In this document: piece after piece, positions 53,424 through 61,829 of the stretch
Layout of the letters: each line of letters opens with the position of its first letter
Position numbering within the stretch: the first letter of the stretch is position 1
Assembly (NCBI GenBank): GCA_009904015.1
Contig: WYEQ01000012.1
Coordinates: forward strand, 1 to 64,000
Length of the DNA stretch: 64,000 bases
Source: Desulfurococcales archaeon
GTDB lineage: Archaea; Thermoproteota; Thermoprotei_A; Sulfolobales; Fervidicoccaceae
Direction of reading: 5' to 3'
The notes under the pieces: model-generated
The model's database searches: none
What the model was told of the DNA's origin: nothing
The model's input: only the letters and a program-made list of their open reading frames with translations
Made by a program: the position numbers and the translations under genes

Positions 53424-53864
53424 TCATGAGCTTTTCTTCTTACTCTCCATGTACTCCGTGAATAATCCATATATCTTGTGGGCAAGCGGCCCGCTTCCCT
53501 CAACTCCCTTTTCAGATATCTTTATTGAATTAAGCACGACCACTATTCCTGCCTCTGGGTATACCTTTACGTCGGCCTCTCTTAAGTTAAGCTTTCCAAT
53601 AACGATTTGCGCGAACTCATCTGGATTGAATAATGGCGTTTCAGCAGCGGAGATGTACGCTATATAATCCGACATTATTATCATCAAGGGATAATCATTG
53701 TGTCCATCGTTAGCGTTTTTCAGCATTATGTTGAACGTTTTGTCATCAAAGCCGAATAGCTCTCCCTTCACTGTTGTTCCGTCTTTAAGCTTGATTATCA
53801 CTTTTTTGTCTAGAAGGGAGTTTAGCTCACTCATCATTCTCCTTGTGGCACTCACCACGCTCAT
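53424..53864 (-). CDS. SmAP3-type Lsm protein
   Basis: 146-aa protein. The Sm fold is in the first ~75 residues: LLDKKVIIKLKDGTTVKGELFGFDDKTFNIML (Sm1; key KDG and GFD) and MIIMSDYIAYI (Sm2-like). The C-terminal ~70 residues (FAQIVIGKLNLREADVKVYPE, VVLNSIKISEKGVEG) are the extra domain that marks SmAP3. Such proteins form rings that bind oligoU RNA. The mRNA is probably leaderless or has a very short leader. Confidence 0.88.
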   Translation of the reverse strand: MSVVSATRRMMSELNSLLDKKVIIKLKDGTTVKGELFGFDDKTFNIMLKNANDGHNDYPLMIIMSDYIAYISAAETPLFNPDEFAQIVIGKLNLREADVKVYPEAGIVVVLNSIKISEKGVEGSGPLAHKIYGLFTEYMESKKKSS

Positions 53865-53972
53865 GTGAATCACGCTTTTTATTTTGTCTTAACACTTAAA
53901 AAAGCTAATAGCTGTTATTAAAATATTAATGTGTTGATTCTCCATATCTCATGTAGTAGCTAGGTGCTCGGT

Positions 53973-54335
53973 ATGATGAAGAGGTTTAACTGCACTGTGA
54001 AAAACGTTGAGAAGCATGTGCTTCCAAGGTTATTCAAGGTTACATGCGAGGTTAGCGGTGGTGGCTCATTAATATTTGAGTTTCATGAGGACCTTGAGCT
54101 GAGCTACTCGATTAATGAGAGCTTAACGGTTACTCTCGCTGATGAGAAGATTCAGCCTGGAAGCAACGTTGATTACTGCGGCAAGGCCTTTCTATACAAG
54201 GTAATTGACCAGGAGAAGGAGAAAATATACCTGTTCTCAATGGGTGGTTATATCTTTAGGTTCTCGCTTCCAAGCAACATTGATGAGCTTAAAGTAGCTG
54301 AATCATATTACATCTGTGTATCCAAGCAGCAGTAA
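53973..54335 (+). CDS. rpoG: RpoG/Rpb8-like RNA polymerase subunit
   Basis: 120-aa beta-rich protein. CTVKNVEKHVLPRLFKVTCEV at the start, LIFEFHEDLELSYSINESLTV and YCGKAFLYKVIDQEKEKIYLF followed by SMGGYIFRFSLP are consistent with the OB fold of Rpb8, which crenarchaeal RNA polymerases contain as RpoG. The identification is by pattern memory of a weakly conserved family. TAGGTG precedes the ATG at 53973. The following MFS gene overlaps its end by 20 bp. Confidence 0.6.
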   Translation: MMKRFNCTVKNVEKHVLPRLFKVTCEVSGGGSLIFEFHEDLELSYSINESLTVTLADEKIQPGSNVDYCGKAFLYKVIDQEKEKIYLFSMGGYIFRFSLPSNIDELKVAESYYICVSKQQ

Positions 54336-55106
54336 ATACTGGCGAGAGTATACGAAAAAAAGCAACGTCTACATAGTTCTTTCTCTGATTCTAGCAAGCT
54401 ATTTTCTAGCCTATTTTCATAGGACGATGAGCGGAATTCTCAAGCCAGAGATAACCGCTATTGCCATTAAGAATGGGTGGGACCCTGTTAAGCTACTAAG
54501 CATTTTTTCAGGAACCTACTTCTACACGTACGCCTTAGCCCAGCTTATCGTCGGCCCAATAGTAGATTCTCTTGGTGTTAGGAGAGCGGGCTTTATTTTT
54601 CTTCTAGTCATGACCTTTGGGACATTAATGATGAGCGTTGATGACGCGTGGGTCCTAGTTATCGGTAGATTGCTCGTTGGTTTCGCTGCCTCGGTCGCCT
54701 ACTTATCTTTTCATAGGGCATCGTCATACTACTACCCAAAGGAGAGCCAGGGCCTACTGACAGCGGTGGCCATAGTTGCGGGCAACGCAGGCTCCCTCGC
54801 ATCTACATACCCTCTAAGGCTAATGCTTCTCAAAGTAGGGATGAAGTCAACGATGATTTTCTTCGCGGCAATAACGCTACTAATAGCTATAATGCTGTTC
54901 AGAACAGATACGCGCGATTCGCGAGGAACGTTCAAAACTAACCTCAAGACAACCATGAATGGAATAAAACATGTTCTCAGAGACACGCATATATATGGGA
55001 TAGGGGTCTCAGGCATCATCACTTATGCCATGGTCGTGTCTTTTCAGTCAAGCTGGGATGTTTGATGATTAGAGGTTAGATTTATAAGTTTTGATTTTGT
55101 TTATTA

Positions 55107-55769
55107 TTGTTGGTGTTAGTTATTTCAGTGTTTTCAGAGAGGTTGTTGAGACCTAAGGAGGTTTGTCAGAGGCTCGGCATTAGCTATTCTACTCTTGCTA
55201 GATGGGTTAGAGAGGGAAGGATCAAGGCTATTAGAACTGCCGGCGGCAAGTATAGAGTTCCTGAGAGCGAGGTTAGGAGAATTGCTGAGGGACTCCCAAT
55301 AAGCAAAGAGGTCAGGGCAATCATATATGCTCGTGTAAGCTCAATCGATCAAAAGAGCGATTTGGAGAGACAGATAGAATACTTGACACAGTACTGCTCA
55401 TCTAAGGGCTACAAAATAATAGATATAGTTACCGATGTAGCGAGTGGGCTGAAGACTGATAGAAATGGCTTACTAAAGCTCTTCAACAATGTTATCAATA
55501 GACAGGTAGACGTAGTTGTAGTGACGTATAGAGATAGATTGACGAGATTTGGCTACGAATACCTAGAGTACTTCTTCAAACAATATGGCGTTAGAACTGA
55601 GGTTGTATTCGGAGAAGAACCTAAAGACGCCTATCAGGAGCTTGTAGAGGACTTAATAGAGATTGTAACTTCCTTCGCTGGGAGGCTCTATGGGATGAGG
55701 AGCCATAAGAAGAAGAGGCTTGTTGAGGGATTCAAAAAGTTGCTAGAAAAGGTTGAGAAGAGTGATTGA
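55107..55769 (+). CDS. tnpA: IS607-type serine recombinase TnpA
   Basis: Site-specific recombinase of up to 220 aa. An N-terminal MerR-like helix-turn-helix (RPKEVCQRLGISYSTLARWV, then GGKYRVPESEV) precedes the catalytic domain, whose serine lies in AIIYARVSSIDQKSDLERQ. LVVTYRDRLTRFGYEYLE-like VVVTYRDRLTRFGYEYLE near 145 holds catalytic arginines. A GTG at 55128 (protein starting FSERLLRPKE) is a likelier start than the TTG at 55107. It overlaps tnpB by 17 bp and looks intact. Confidence 0.93.
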   Translation: MLVLVISVFSERLLRPKEVCQRLGISYSTLARWVREGRIKAIRTAGGKYRVPESEVRRIAEGLPISKEVRAIIYARVSSIDQKSDLERQIEYLTQYCSSKGYKIIDIVTDVASGLKTDRNGLLKLFNNVINRQVDVVVVTYRDRLTRFGYEYLEYFFKQYGVRTEVVFGEEPKDAYQELVEDLIEIVTSFAGRLYGMRSHKKKRLVEGFKKLLEKVEKSD

Positions 55770-57058
55770 AGCTACTAGGACAGTTATTGTTAAGTCTACT
55801 CCTCTACCCAGGAAGTTGTTTAGGGTCTTTGTCGAGCTTGAGGGCATGTATAGGAACATGGTTGAGCAACTAGTTCTTCACGCCGTGAGAAATGGAGTAG
55901 CGAGCTTCACAAGACTCAAAGCATTGAAGTATAGGGAGCTCAGGTCTCAGTACCCACAGCTGCCTTCGCACTATGCATACACGTCGTGTAAAGACGCATC
56001 CGCGAGAGCTAAGAGCTTCTTGAGGTTGAAGAAGAAGGGTTTAGCGGAGAGTGATTACCCAGAGGTTAACAGGGTCTCAATATGGCTAGACGACCACTTG
56101 TGGAAGATGAGGAGCTTAACGAGCATTGAGATAGCGACCCACAGAGGCTGGATTGCTATTGGGTTAGAGCCTCATAAGCAGTTCTGGAGGTACGTGAATA
56201 CTGGCTGGAAACCAGCATCCGAAGCTAGGATAAGGCTCAATAAGAAGACCAGGCAACTATTTGTTTACTTAACATTTAAAAAGAATATTGAGTTGTTCGA
56301 GCCGAGAGGATTCATAGCTGTTGACGTTAATGAGAGCCATGAAGTGGTACTGATTGACAACGGAGTTTACCTCTTTGAGACCGGCTTTAAAGACATAGTC
56401 CTGGGCTACTACTACCGTAGGAAGAGGATACAGGAGAAGTATGATAAGCTCTATGGGGGTAAATCTAGGGCAAAAAAGAAAGCACTCAAAAAGCTTAATG
56501 AGAGGAAGAGGAAAAAATGATCTGAGGTCAAAGCTAGCAAACATAATTGTTAGAGTCGCTAGCGAGAAACAGTACGCCATTGTCTTAGAGAGGCTCGGCA
56601 AGCACCCAGCCAGGAACATGATTAACCATATCAAGGATGACCAGCTCAGGCATAGAATATACCAAGCATCCTTCAAAGGAGTTCAAAAAGCCATAGAGGA
56701 GAAGGCTAAAGAGCGTGGCGTCACAGTAGTCTACGTAAACCCAGGGAACACGTCTAGGGCGTGTCCAATTCATAACTCTCTCATTGTTTATGAGAATGGA
56801 AGCAGAATTGGCATATGCTCTAGGGGCGGGGAGCTATGGCACAGAGACGTAGTAGCCTGCTACAACCTGCTCTTCAGAGCCCGCCTAGGCAATGGGAGCA
56901 ATGCTCCAAGCCTAGGCGAGTCGAAAGTAGATGGGAGCCCCGTGCCGTTGGGCTCGACCGCCACCCATGAACCCATGCTAATTGCCCGTGAAGCATGGGC
57001 AAGGCGGAAGTCCCTAGATGCAACGAACAAACATGAATTAATGAAAATGAATATCTAG
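55753..57058 (+). pseudogene. tnpB: tnpB (RNA-guided nuclease family), frameshifted
   Basis: The first frame (55753-56520) contains the N-terminal helical part and the RuvC-I motif FIAVDVNESHEVVLID. It stops at a TGA directly after a run of six A (56512-56517). The sequence continues one frame over: NDLRSKLANIIVRVASEKQYAIVLERLGK (RuvC-II Glu), NTSRACPIHNS ... GICSRGG (degenerate zinc site) and HRDVVACYNLL (RuvC-III Asp). Removing one A restores a continuous protein of about 434 aa. Transcriptional slippage on the A-run could yield some full protein, otherwise it is dead. The zinc site has CPIH and CSRG in place of two CxxC pairs. Confidence 0.88.
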
Positions 57059-57060
57059 GG

Positions 57061-57164
57061 ACGAACGGCATGAGCACTAGTGGTATTAGTAATAAGCGCT
57101 TGCTAGTCTCATCAGCGCTTAGGCCCAGAGTCTCATAGAACATTTGACCCACAAGCATAATCGT
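57061..57164 (-). other. inverted 104-bp MFS gene segment
   Basis: On the minus strand this block reads TIMLVGQMFYETLGLSADET and on through KRLLLIPLVLMPF, exactly the piece missing from the MFS gene. It is 34 codons plus two bases, and flipping it restores the frame at both joints. Short inverted repeats GACGA (57060-57064) and TCGTC (57161-57165) bound it. Confidence 0.9.
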
Positions 57165-57610
57165 CGGATACATAAGTGATGATATCCTCAGAATAAGGAA
57201 GCCCTTTCTTCTAGTAGCAGGGTGTTTATCTATTTCGTCGTGGATCCTCCTCTTACTAGCATACATGAAATCAAGCAGTATTCTCGCATTAGTTGGAACA
57301 ATATCTCTTGGATTAACGGTTGGGTTCCACATAGTCCAGCCAGCGGCTGCCAAGGAGCTTTACCCACCGGAGATCTCAGCCTCAACAATTGCATTAATGA
57401 ATGTTATGACTTTTAGCGGAATCTCTGTTTTCAACACGATATCACCAGTTATAGGTATTAGAAGCACTCTTCTTCTTATGCTAGGAGTATCATTAATTGG
57501 CTTTCCACTCATTAAGCTATGGGTCAAGGAGACACTTAGAACTAGCTGAAGACCTATTGCTTTAATCCTGCTTCAGTGGCTCAGAGAAGCTATAAAGAAT
57601 TTTATAATAG

Positions 57611-57979
57611 TCAGTGAGATTCAAGTTCCTCGGCTACTTTGATGGGTATGGCGACGAGTTCCTCGTGAATTACGGCGGGGCTCCTCTCCTTGTAGCAAGA
57701 TAGGGGAGCTTCGCTTATAACTGCAAGGAAGCCTTCACTATCGATGGATAGCTTGACTCCATACCTGAAGAAGTTTAGCTTCAAGATTTTTTCAAGCTCG
57801 TTTTGTCGTGGCTCTATCTCCGTTAGGACCGTAACCCTAATAACCGTGTTGTCCGGCGAAATCTCGATAACAAATGGTCTTTCCCCCTTCACAAGCAGAT
57901 AATTGTTCTTCGTGGCTACCGGGTATCCCATTGAGCGATAAAAAGACTCCATCTTCTCAAGCAGTGATGTAGAGCTCAT
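57611..57979 (-). CDS. unrecognised 122-aa protein
   Basis: No family recognised. The sequence suggests an alpha-beta-beta-beta-alpha arrangement: MESFYRSMGYPVATKNNYLLV, then FVIEISPDNTVIRVTVLTEIEP, FFRYGVKLSIDSEGFLAVISEAPL and a C-terminal helix. This resembles small chaperone-like (CesT/YbjN) folds, but that is only a guess. It stands alone, convergent with the end of the MFS pseudogene. Confidence 0.7.
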   Translation of the reverse strand: MSSTSLLEKMESFYRSMGYPVATKNNYLLVKGERPFVIEISPDNTVIRVTVLTEIEPRQNELEKILKLNFFRYGVKLSIDSEGFLAVISEAPLSCYKERSPAVIHEELVAIPIKVAEELESH

Positions 57980-58161
57980 CGCGTGGAACCAATTAAAACA
58001 TTGTTGTCTGGCATTAATGAATTAGATTTTAGCTTGTCTCTCATTTATCTCACGGGAAATCACGTGAACTTATCTCGAGGAATCTTGGAATTCATCATCA
58101 TTATTCATTAACTTATTTGCGGCTGTGTCTGAGAAACTCGTTTTTGGGAGCCCGGAGAAGC

Positions 58162-58629
58162 TTAGAGAAATTCATCCTTGATTCTCTTACCTAGCTTCTT
58201 TGATACGAGGTTCTTGGTTTTCTCGTCGAGTAGGTCCCTAACAATAAACTCCTCTTCTGTTTCGCTTTCACTTATCTTTTTTTGTTTTACCCAAGCACAC
58301 GAGCCATCAGGCAACAGATAGTTGTTTCTGCAACTAGCGTACTGGCATGAGGCACCTATGCACTCGTCTCCTATCCATGTACAATAGACGTATTTCCTCC
58401 CAGTGGAGGGATCCCTCCTAATCTGGTACGCTCGCTTTCCGCACCAGAACAACGGGCAGAGAGGGTTGCAATTACCGTTTATTGGCGATGGTTCGGCCGG
58501 TCTTTCCTCATAGTGTGGTCTTTGAGGTTGGTGTTGATATTGTTTGAAATCCCCCTTTCTACCGTATTCTCTTTGTTCTTTCTTATCTCTCCACCCAGGG
58601 TTTCTTTCATATCTATTTTTGTCAAACAA
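58162..58629 (-). CDS. unrecognised cysteine-rich 155-aa protein
   Basis: No family recognised. The first ~50 residues are charged and disordered (Arg/Glu/Gln/His rich). The centre has nine cysteines, grouped as NCNPLCPLFWCGKR, YVYCTWIGDECIGASCQYASCRNN and GSCAWVKQ, probably binding zinc or an iron-sulfur cluster. The C-terminal ~40 residues are a charged helix (DLLDEKTKNLVSKKLGKRI). It lies upstream-adjacent to nothing obviously related, 90 bp from endA on the same strand. Confidence 0.75.
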   Translation of the reverse strand: MFDKNRYERNPGWRDKKEQREYGRKGDFKQYQHQPQRPHYEERPAEPSPINGNCNPLCPLFWCGKRAYQIRRDPSTGRKYVYCTWIGDECIGASCQYASCRNNYLLPDGSCAWVKQKKISESETEEEFIVRDLLDEKTKNLVSKKLGKRIKDEFL

Positions 58630-58719
58630 CTATGTATCACCGTTTTAGAACAAGTTTTTTATATTGGTTACCTCTCATGAAAAAGTTTGTCTTCATTCAA
58701 GAAGACCTTGCACCACTCA

Positions 58720-59295
58720 TTATGGCTTGTACCATTCCAGAAACGCGTATTTTACGTTATCTCCTAGATGAACAGCTATAATAAACTTTTTTCTAACACT
58801 ATGGCTAAGTCTTCCAGCTCTGATTAGCTCCACTGGGTCAATCTCGCTGTCTTTTTTGAAAACGCCTACTAGGTAAGGCGCATGCTCTATTCCAGGAGCG
58901 GTCTTGTAAAGGCTGAAGTCGCTTCCAAACTTCATTCCACTCCTAACTATGAACCCCTTCTTTCTAAAATCCCTGTAAACATCGTATAGCTCCTGAAAAT
59001 CCGGTATTCTCTCTAAGCTTATCTTTCTTAGCTCCTCGACACTCAGTTTCTTGCCATCAGCGTTCTCAATTGTAATGGAATCGTTCTCGAGCAAGTAAAG
59101 CGCCTCGAATAGGGATAACTCTAGTACATCGTTGTATTTCTGTAAGCCAGGCTTCTTAATTCCGAAGGGCTTTCCGTAAACTCCCTTTATATAAAGCTCA
59201 CTCGCTTCATCAGGGTTCGGAACTATTACCCTTATGCCTATTAGTACTCCGCGAGGCTTCTCATTTCCTGTAGAAGACGATGTACTTGAGGTCAT
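58720..59295 (-). CDS. endA: tRNA splicing endonuclease, catalytic subunit
   Basis: Cuts bulge-helix-bulge motifs in precursor tRNAs and rRNAs. The 191-aa protein has the C-terminal catalytic domain: VYRDFRKKGFIVRSGMKFG, catalytic Tyr in DFSLYKTAPG, His in GIEHAPYLVGVF and Lys in LSHSVRKKFIIAV, ending in FLEWYKP. The N-terminal ~100 residues match the family's regulatory domain. Crenarchaeal EndA normally pairs with a structural subunit in an alpha2beta2 enzyme with relaxed substrate range, which is what split tRNAs need. It overlaps the start-side end of the DUF47 gene by 35 bp. Confidence 0.93.
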   Translation of the reverse strand: MTSSTSSSTGNEKPRGVLIGIRVIVPNPDEASELYIKGVYGKPFGIKKPGLQKYNDVLELSLFEALYLLENDSITIENADGKKLSVEELRKISLERIPDFQELYDVYRDFRKKGFIVRSGMKFGSDFSLYKTAPGIEHAPYLVGVFKKDSEIDPVELIRAGRLSHSVRKKFIIAVHLGDNVKYAFLEWYKP

Positions 59296-59953
59296 ACGCT
59301 ATATCCCTCGCTAAATCAGCTGTGCCCTCAGCGAAGCTCAGCACTTCTCTCATCAGGGAGTAGGCAAGAAGGAACTCCCTTGACTGAGCCATTTTTTCAA
59401 TTATTCTTTGGTCTAATGACCTATAGACTATATCAACATCGTTTTCATAATTAATGACGCGGTTCGTGAGCTCAAGGGCTTTGGTTCTGTTTACGTTGAT
59501 GGATTTAGCGCCTGCAAGCAGGTAATCCAGCATTTCTTTTAGTTTCTGTACTACCCTTGTCGCCTCGAGGCAGATATCGCCATCTACCTTTGATAGCTCC
59601 GAGGCAGCTATGCTCAGTTTAAACGCTAACTCATCTAACTGTTGGGAGAGAGTATCAAGGTGATACAGAGCGAAGGTGTATATCTCTCTATTTAATAGAG
59701 AGGGGGCCACCCTCACCAAGTACTCCATAGTCTTTTCCTTTTTCAGTTGAGCATCCTCTTTCAAGCTTCTAATGTATTCGTAGCCTTTCTTTACTAGCTC
59801 GACTTTCCCCCCGCAAAGAGCGTTGAAGAGCTCGGTTAGCCTAAGGCCCTCCTTGGTTATTATGTCTATAATGCCAGCTATCTCCTCCGTCAAGTTCATT
59901 TCAGCTATGCTTTGATTAATCATCTCATCGGGCCTAAAGTACTCCTCAGCCAT
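59261..59953 (-). CDS. DUF47/PhoU-like helical protein
   Basis: 230-aa all-helical protein. EEIAGIIDIITKEGLRLTELFNALCGG near 23, QLDELAFKLSIAASELSKV near 106 and MREVLSFAEGTADLARDIAYDLKYI near the end are like DUF47 (PhoU-related) proteins, which often accompany phosphate permeases; no permease is next to this gene. It overlaps endA and is probably cotranscribed with it. Confidence 0.75.
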   Translation of the reverse strand: MAEEYFRPDEMINQSIAEMNLTEEIAGIIDIITKEGLRLTELFNALCGGKVELVKKGYEYIRSLKEDAQLKKEKTMEYLVRVAPSLLNREIYTFALYHLDTLSQQLDELAFKLSIAASELSKVDGDICLEATRVVQKLKEMLDYLLAGAKSINVNRTKALELTNRVINYENDVDIVYRSLDQRIIEKMAQSREFLLAYSLMREVLSFAEGTADLARDIAYDLKYIVFYRK

Positions 59954-60091
59954 TTCAGCTCCTCATCTATTCATGGATTTGTCTTGTCCTCTTATAAAAA
60001 GTTACGTTTAGTGTATGTACTACGTAATATATTTACTTATATTGACAATTTTTTATTGTTGCGATTAACCCTATAGCTCGGGTGCACGCAC

Positions 60092-60814
60092 TTGGATATT
60101 TCTTGGCGCAGGTATGACAGGCAACTCCATGACCTAGGCGTTGAGGGTCAGCTAAAGATTAGGTCCTCAACAGTACTTGTGGCTGGGCTGGGAGGCCTCG
60201 GCTCAATAGCATCCTTGTATTTGGTCGCGGCCGGCGTGGGAAAAGTAATACTTGTTGATAAGGATAAGGTCGAGGAGACGAACCTTAACAGGCAGGTCAT
60301 ATACATGCCTGAGGATATAGGCATGGAAAAAGCAGTAGTTGCGCAGAGAAGGCTTAAGAGCTTTAACCCCGAGGTCGAGGTAGAAGCGTACGTAATGGAT
60401 GTGTTCTCACCGGAGTTCGAGGAGATTGTAAAGAAATCCGATGTAGTTATTGATGGGATGGATGGCTGGAGGCAGAGGCTGAGGATAAACGAGCTGATAG
60501 TCAAGCATAAAAAACCACTTATACACGCGGCAGTCGAGTCATGGTACGGCCAGCTAATGGTCGTTGTGCCGGGGGAGACCCCCTGTCTTCATTGTTTGTT
60601 CTCATCTATCGGGAATCGATCATGCGTCAGGATAGTTGGCCCGGTCGCGGGAGTGCTGGGTTTAATGGAGGCTCTCGAGGCAATAAAGCTAATAGTTGGA
60701 AAAGGCAGCGTTGTTAAGAACAAGCTGCTTGTGGTTGATTTGAAGAACATGAGCTTCGACTTCATCAATGTAAAGAGAAACCCGAGATGTCCAGTTTGCG
60801 GTCAGCTAGGATGA
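60092..60814 (+). CDS. E1-like ThiF/MoeB family adenylyltransferase
   Basis: ATP-dependent activator of ubiquitin-like/sulfur-carrier proteins (MoaD, SAMP or ThiS type). YDRQLHDLGVEGQLKIRSSTVLVAGLGGLGS at the N terminus, RQVIYMPEDIGMEKAVVAQRRL near 68, DVVIDGMDGWRQRLRINE near 120 and two CxxC pairs (CLHC near 163, CPVC near the end) are diagnostic. At 240 aa it lacks a rhodanese domain. It may feed molybdopterin synthesis, fitting the MobA gene elsewhere in the window, or tRNA thiolation. Confidence 0.9.
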   Translation: MDISWRRYDRQLHDLGVEGQLKIRSSTVLVAGLGGLGSIASLYLVAAGVGKVILVDKDKVEETNLNRQVIYMPEDIGMEKAVVAQRRLKSFNPEVEVEAYVMDVFSPEFEEIVKKSDVVIDGMDGWRQRLRINELIVKHKKPLIHAAVESWYGQLMVVVPGETPCLHCLFSSIGNRSCVRIVGPVAGVLGLMEALEAIKLIVGKGSVVKNKLLVVDLKNMSFDFINVKRNPRCPVCGQLG

Positions 60815-60840
60815 TTAATTTGGTTTTTTAAGACAAAAAA

Positions 60841-61566
60841 TCATGTAGTTATTGGGGTTTTAATCATCGATCTAAACTCCTCTATTGTTTCTTCTAGTAT
60901 ATGGTATGCCTTTAGGGCTTGTTCCTTTGGTAGTATCAAGATAGTGTCTGTGTAGCTGCTGTTGAGTTGTGTGATGTTAACTCCATTTACGTATAAGAGC
61001 CTGGTTATGAAGCTAACAACGCCAGGAGTGTTAACTATCTCGTACGGGCTTATTATAATGATTGCTGACTGGTTATCCAGCTTGTCGAGCACTTCTTTCT
61101 TGTCGAACACCCTGAGTAGCTCGGGGACATCCTCGCTGCTTATGACTATTGTGTACACTTTTTTCCCCTGGTTCAGGTTGAAAAACCTGGTCTCTCCGGC
61201 GAGCTTGAAGAGCTGTTCAAATCTTCTCTCGACGACTTCTTTTTTCATCGTTATGACAGTGATATCGTTTTGTAGCTCTGTGGTACTTTTTGATATAACA
61301 TAGCCAACAGTTGTTCTCTGAGTTGTTTCTTCTTGTTGCAGGTCTTGCTGGAACCTTATAAGCGCTGCCTTAACAGCATCTATGTTGACTTTCTTCTTCT
61401 TCGTTATTCTCTCCACATCATTCATTATCTTCTCGGCCAGCCAGGTGTAGTTAACTACACCGTCTCTTAGGCACTCCAGATAAGATGCTCTGTTAGTGAC
61501 CGCTATTCTCACGGCGTCAGCCACAGTAATCTTCTCTTCATCCTCGCTTGTTTTTTTCCTGGGCAA
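60841..61566 (-). CDS. ACT-domain regulator (COG2150-type)
   Basis: 241-aa protein. The N-terminal half is helical and DNA-binding-like (ADAVRIAVTNRASYLECLRDGVVNYTWLAEKI). The C-terminal ~100 residues contain an ACT-like beta-alpha fold (QSAIIIISPYEIVNTPGVVSFITRLLYVNGVNITQLN). The combination matches archaeal predicted amino-acid-responsive regulators. Its targets are unknown. It converges with the E1-like gene. Confidence 0.78.
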   Translation of the reverse strand: MPRKKTSEDEEKITVADAVRIAVTNRASYLECLRDGVVNYTWLAEKIMNDVERITKKKKVNIDAVKAALIRFQQDLQQEETTQRTTVGYVISKSTTELQNDITVITMKKEVVERRFEQLFKLAGETRFFNLNQGKKVYTIVISSEDVPELLRVFDKKEVLDKLDNQSAIIIISPYEIVNTPGVVSFITRLLYVNGVNITQLNSSYTDTILILPKEQALKAYHILEETIEEFRSMIKTPITT

Positions 61567-61719
61567 TGTATATACCTCAAGAAGACTTTAGTGAAATATT
61601 GCCTATAAAGGATAATAAACCATGTCACGAAGAGAACAATTTTTGCCTCCTAACTATGCATTAAATAAAAACATATCACGACTGAGAACCTTATTTTCAA
61701 GGTCAGGAAAGAGGTCACT

Positions 61720-61752
61720 GACCTCCTCCACGCTTTGAAGGGCGAGGCTTTC
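61720..61752 (-). repeat. relic terminal palindrome
   Basis: On the minus strand this reads AAGCCTCGCCCTTCAAAGCG followed by TGGAGGAGGTCAG, a nearly complete copy of the relic end with a degraded right arm. A nearby GAGGTCA/TGACCTC pair gives an extra small inverted repeat. It lies in the upstream gap of glyS. Confidence 0.6.
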
Positions 61753-61829
61753 GGTTGTAAACATATGGGAGACTATATATAAGTCCATTATTTCATAAAA
61801 AGATTGTTGAGCTTTAATGGTGCGTATTT

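Larger units (their letters stand above)
55057..57060 (+). mobile_element. IS607-family insertion sequence
   Basis: The element begins GATGTTTGATG and ends ATGAATATCTAG-GG. It carries an IS607-type serine recombinase followed by an overlapping tnpB. Reconstructing the host MFS gene places the insertion at the GG of AGCTGGACG; there are no terminal inverted repeats and no target duplication other than GG. This is what is known of IS607, which recombines at GG dinucleotides. A hairpin region near 56960-57010 (TTGCCC/GGGCAA) by the tnpB 3' end may be the omega-RNA scaffold. End coordinates are uncertain by about two bases. Confidence 0.9.
54316..57549 (+). pseudogene. MFS transporter gene interrupted by an IS607 element and a small inversion
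   Basis: The first part (54316-55056) encodes seven membrane segments of an MFS protein and stops being readable at SFQSSW. The second part (57165-57549) resumes at GYISDDILRIRKPFLLVAG, a typical MFS loop, and runs to VKETLRTS. Between them lie the 2,004-bp element (55057-57060) and 104 bp (57061-57164) that encode the missing middle on the opposite strand. Putting that 104-bp block back in forward orientation and removing the element gives one continuous frame reading SSW-TIMLVGQMFYETLGLSAD ... PLVLMPFV-GYISDD (about 400 aa). The gene is inactive in this state. Its GTG start overlaps rpoG. Confidence 0.9.

Noticed and set aside
56874-57353. 159-aa minus-strand ORF over the IS607 right end
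   Set aside because: Only its middle third (57061-57164) is meaningful, and that is the inverted piece of the MFS gene; the flanks are antisense to tnpB and to the MFS 3' part.
58020-58140. C/D box guide RNA on the minus strand
   Set aside because: ATGATGA C-box-like sequence is present, but there is no CUGA D box or second box pair at a suitable distance.
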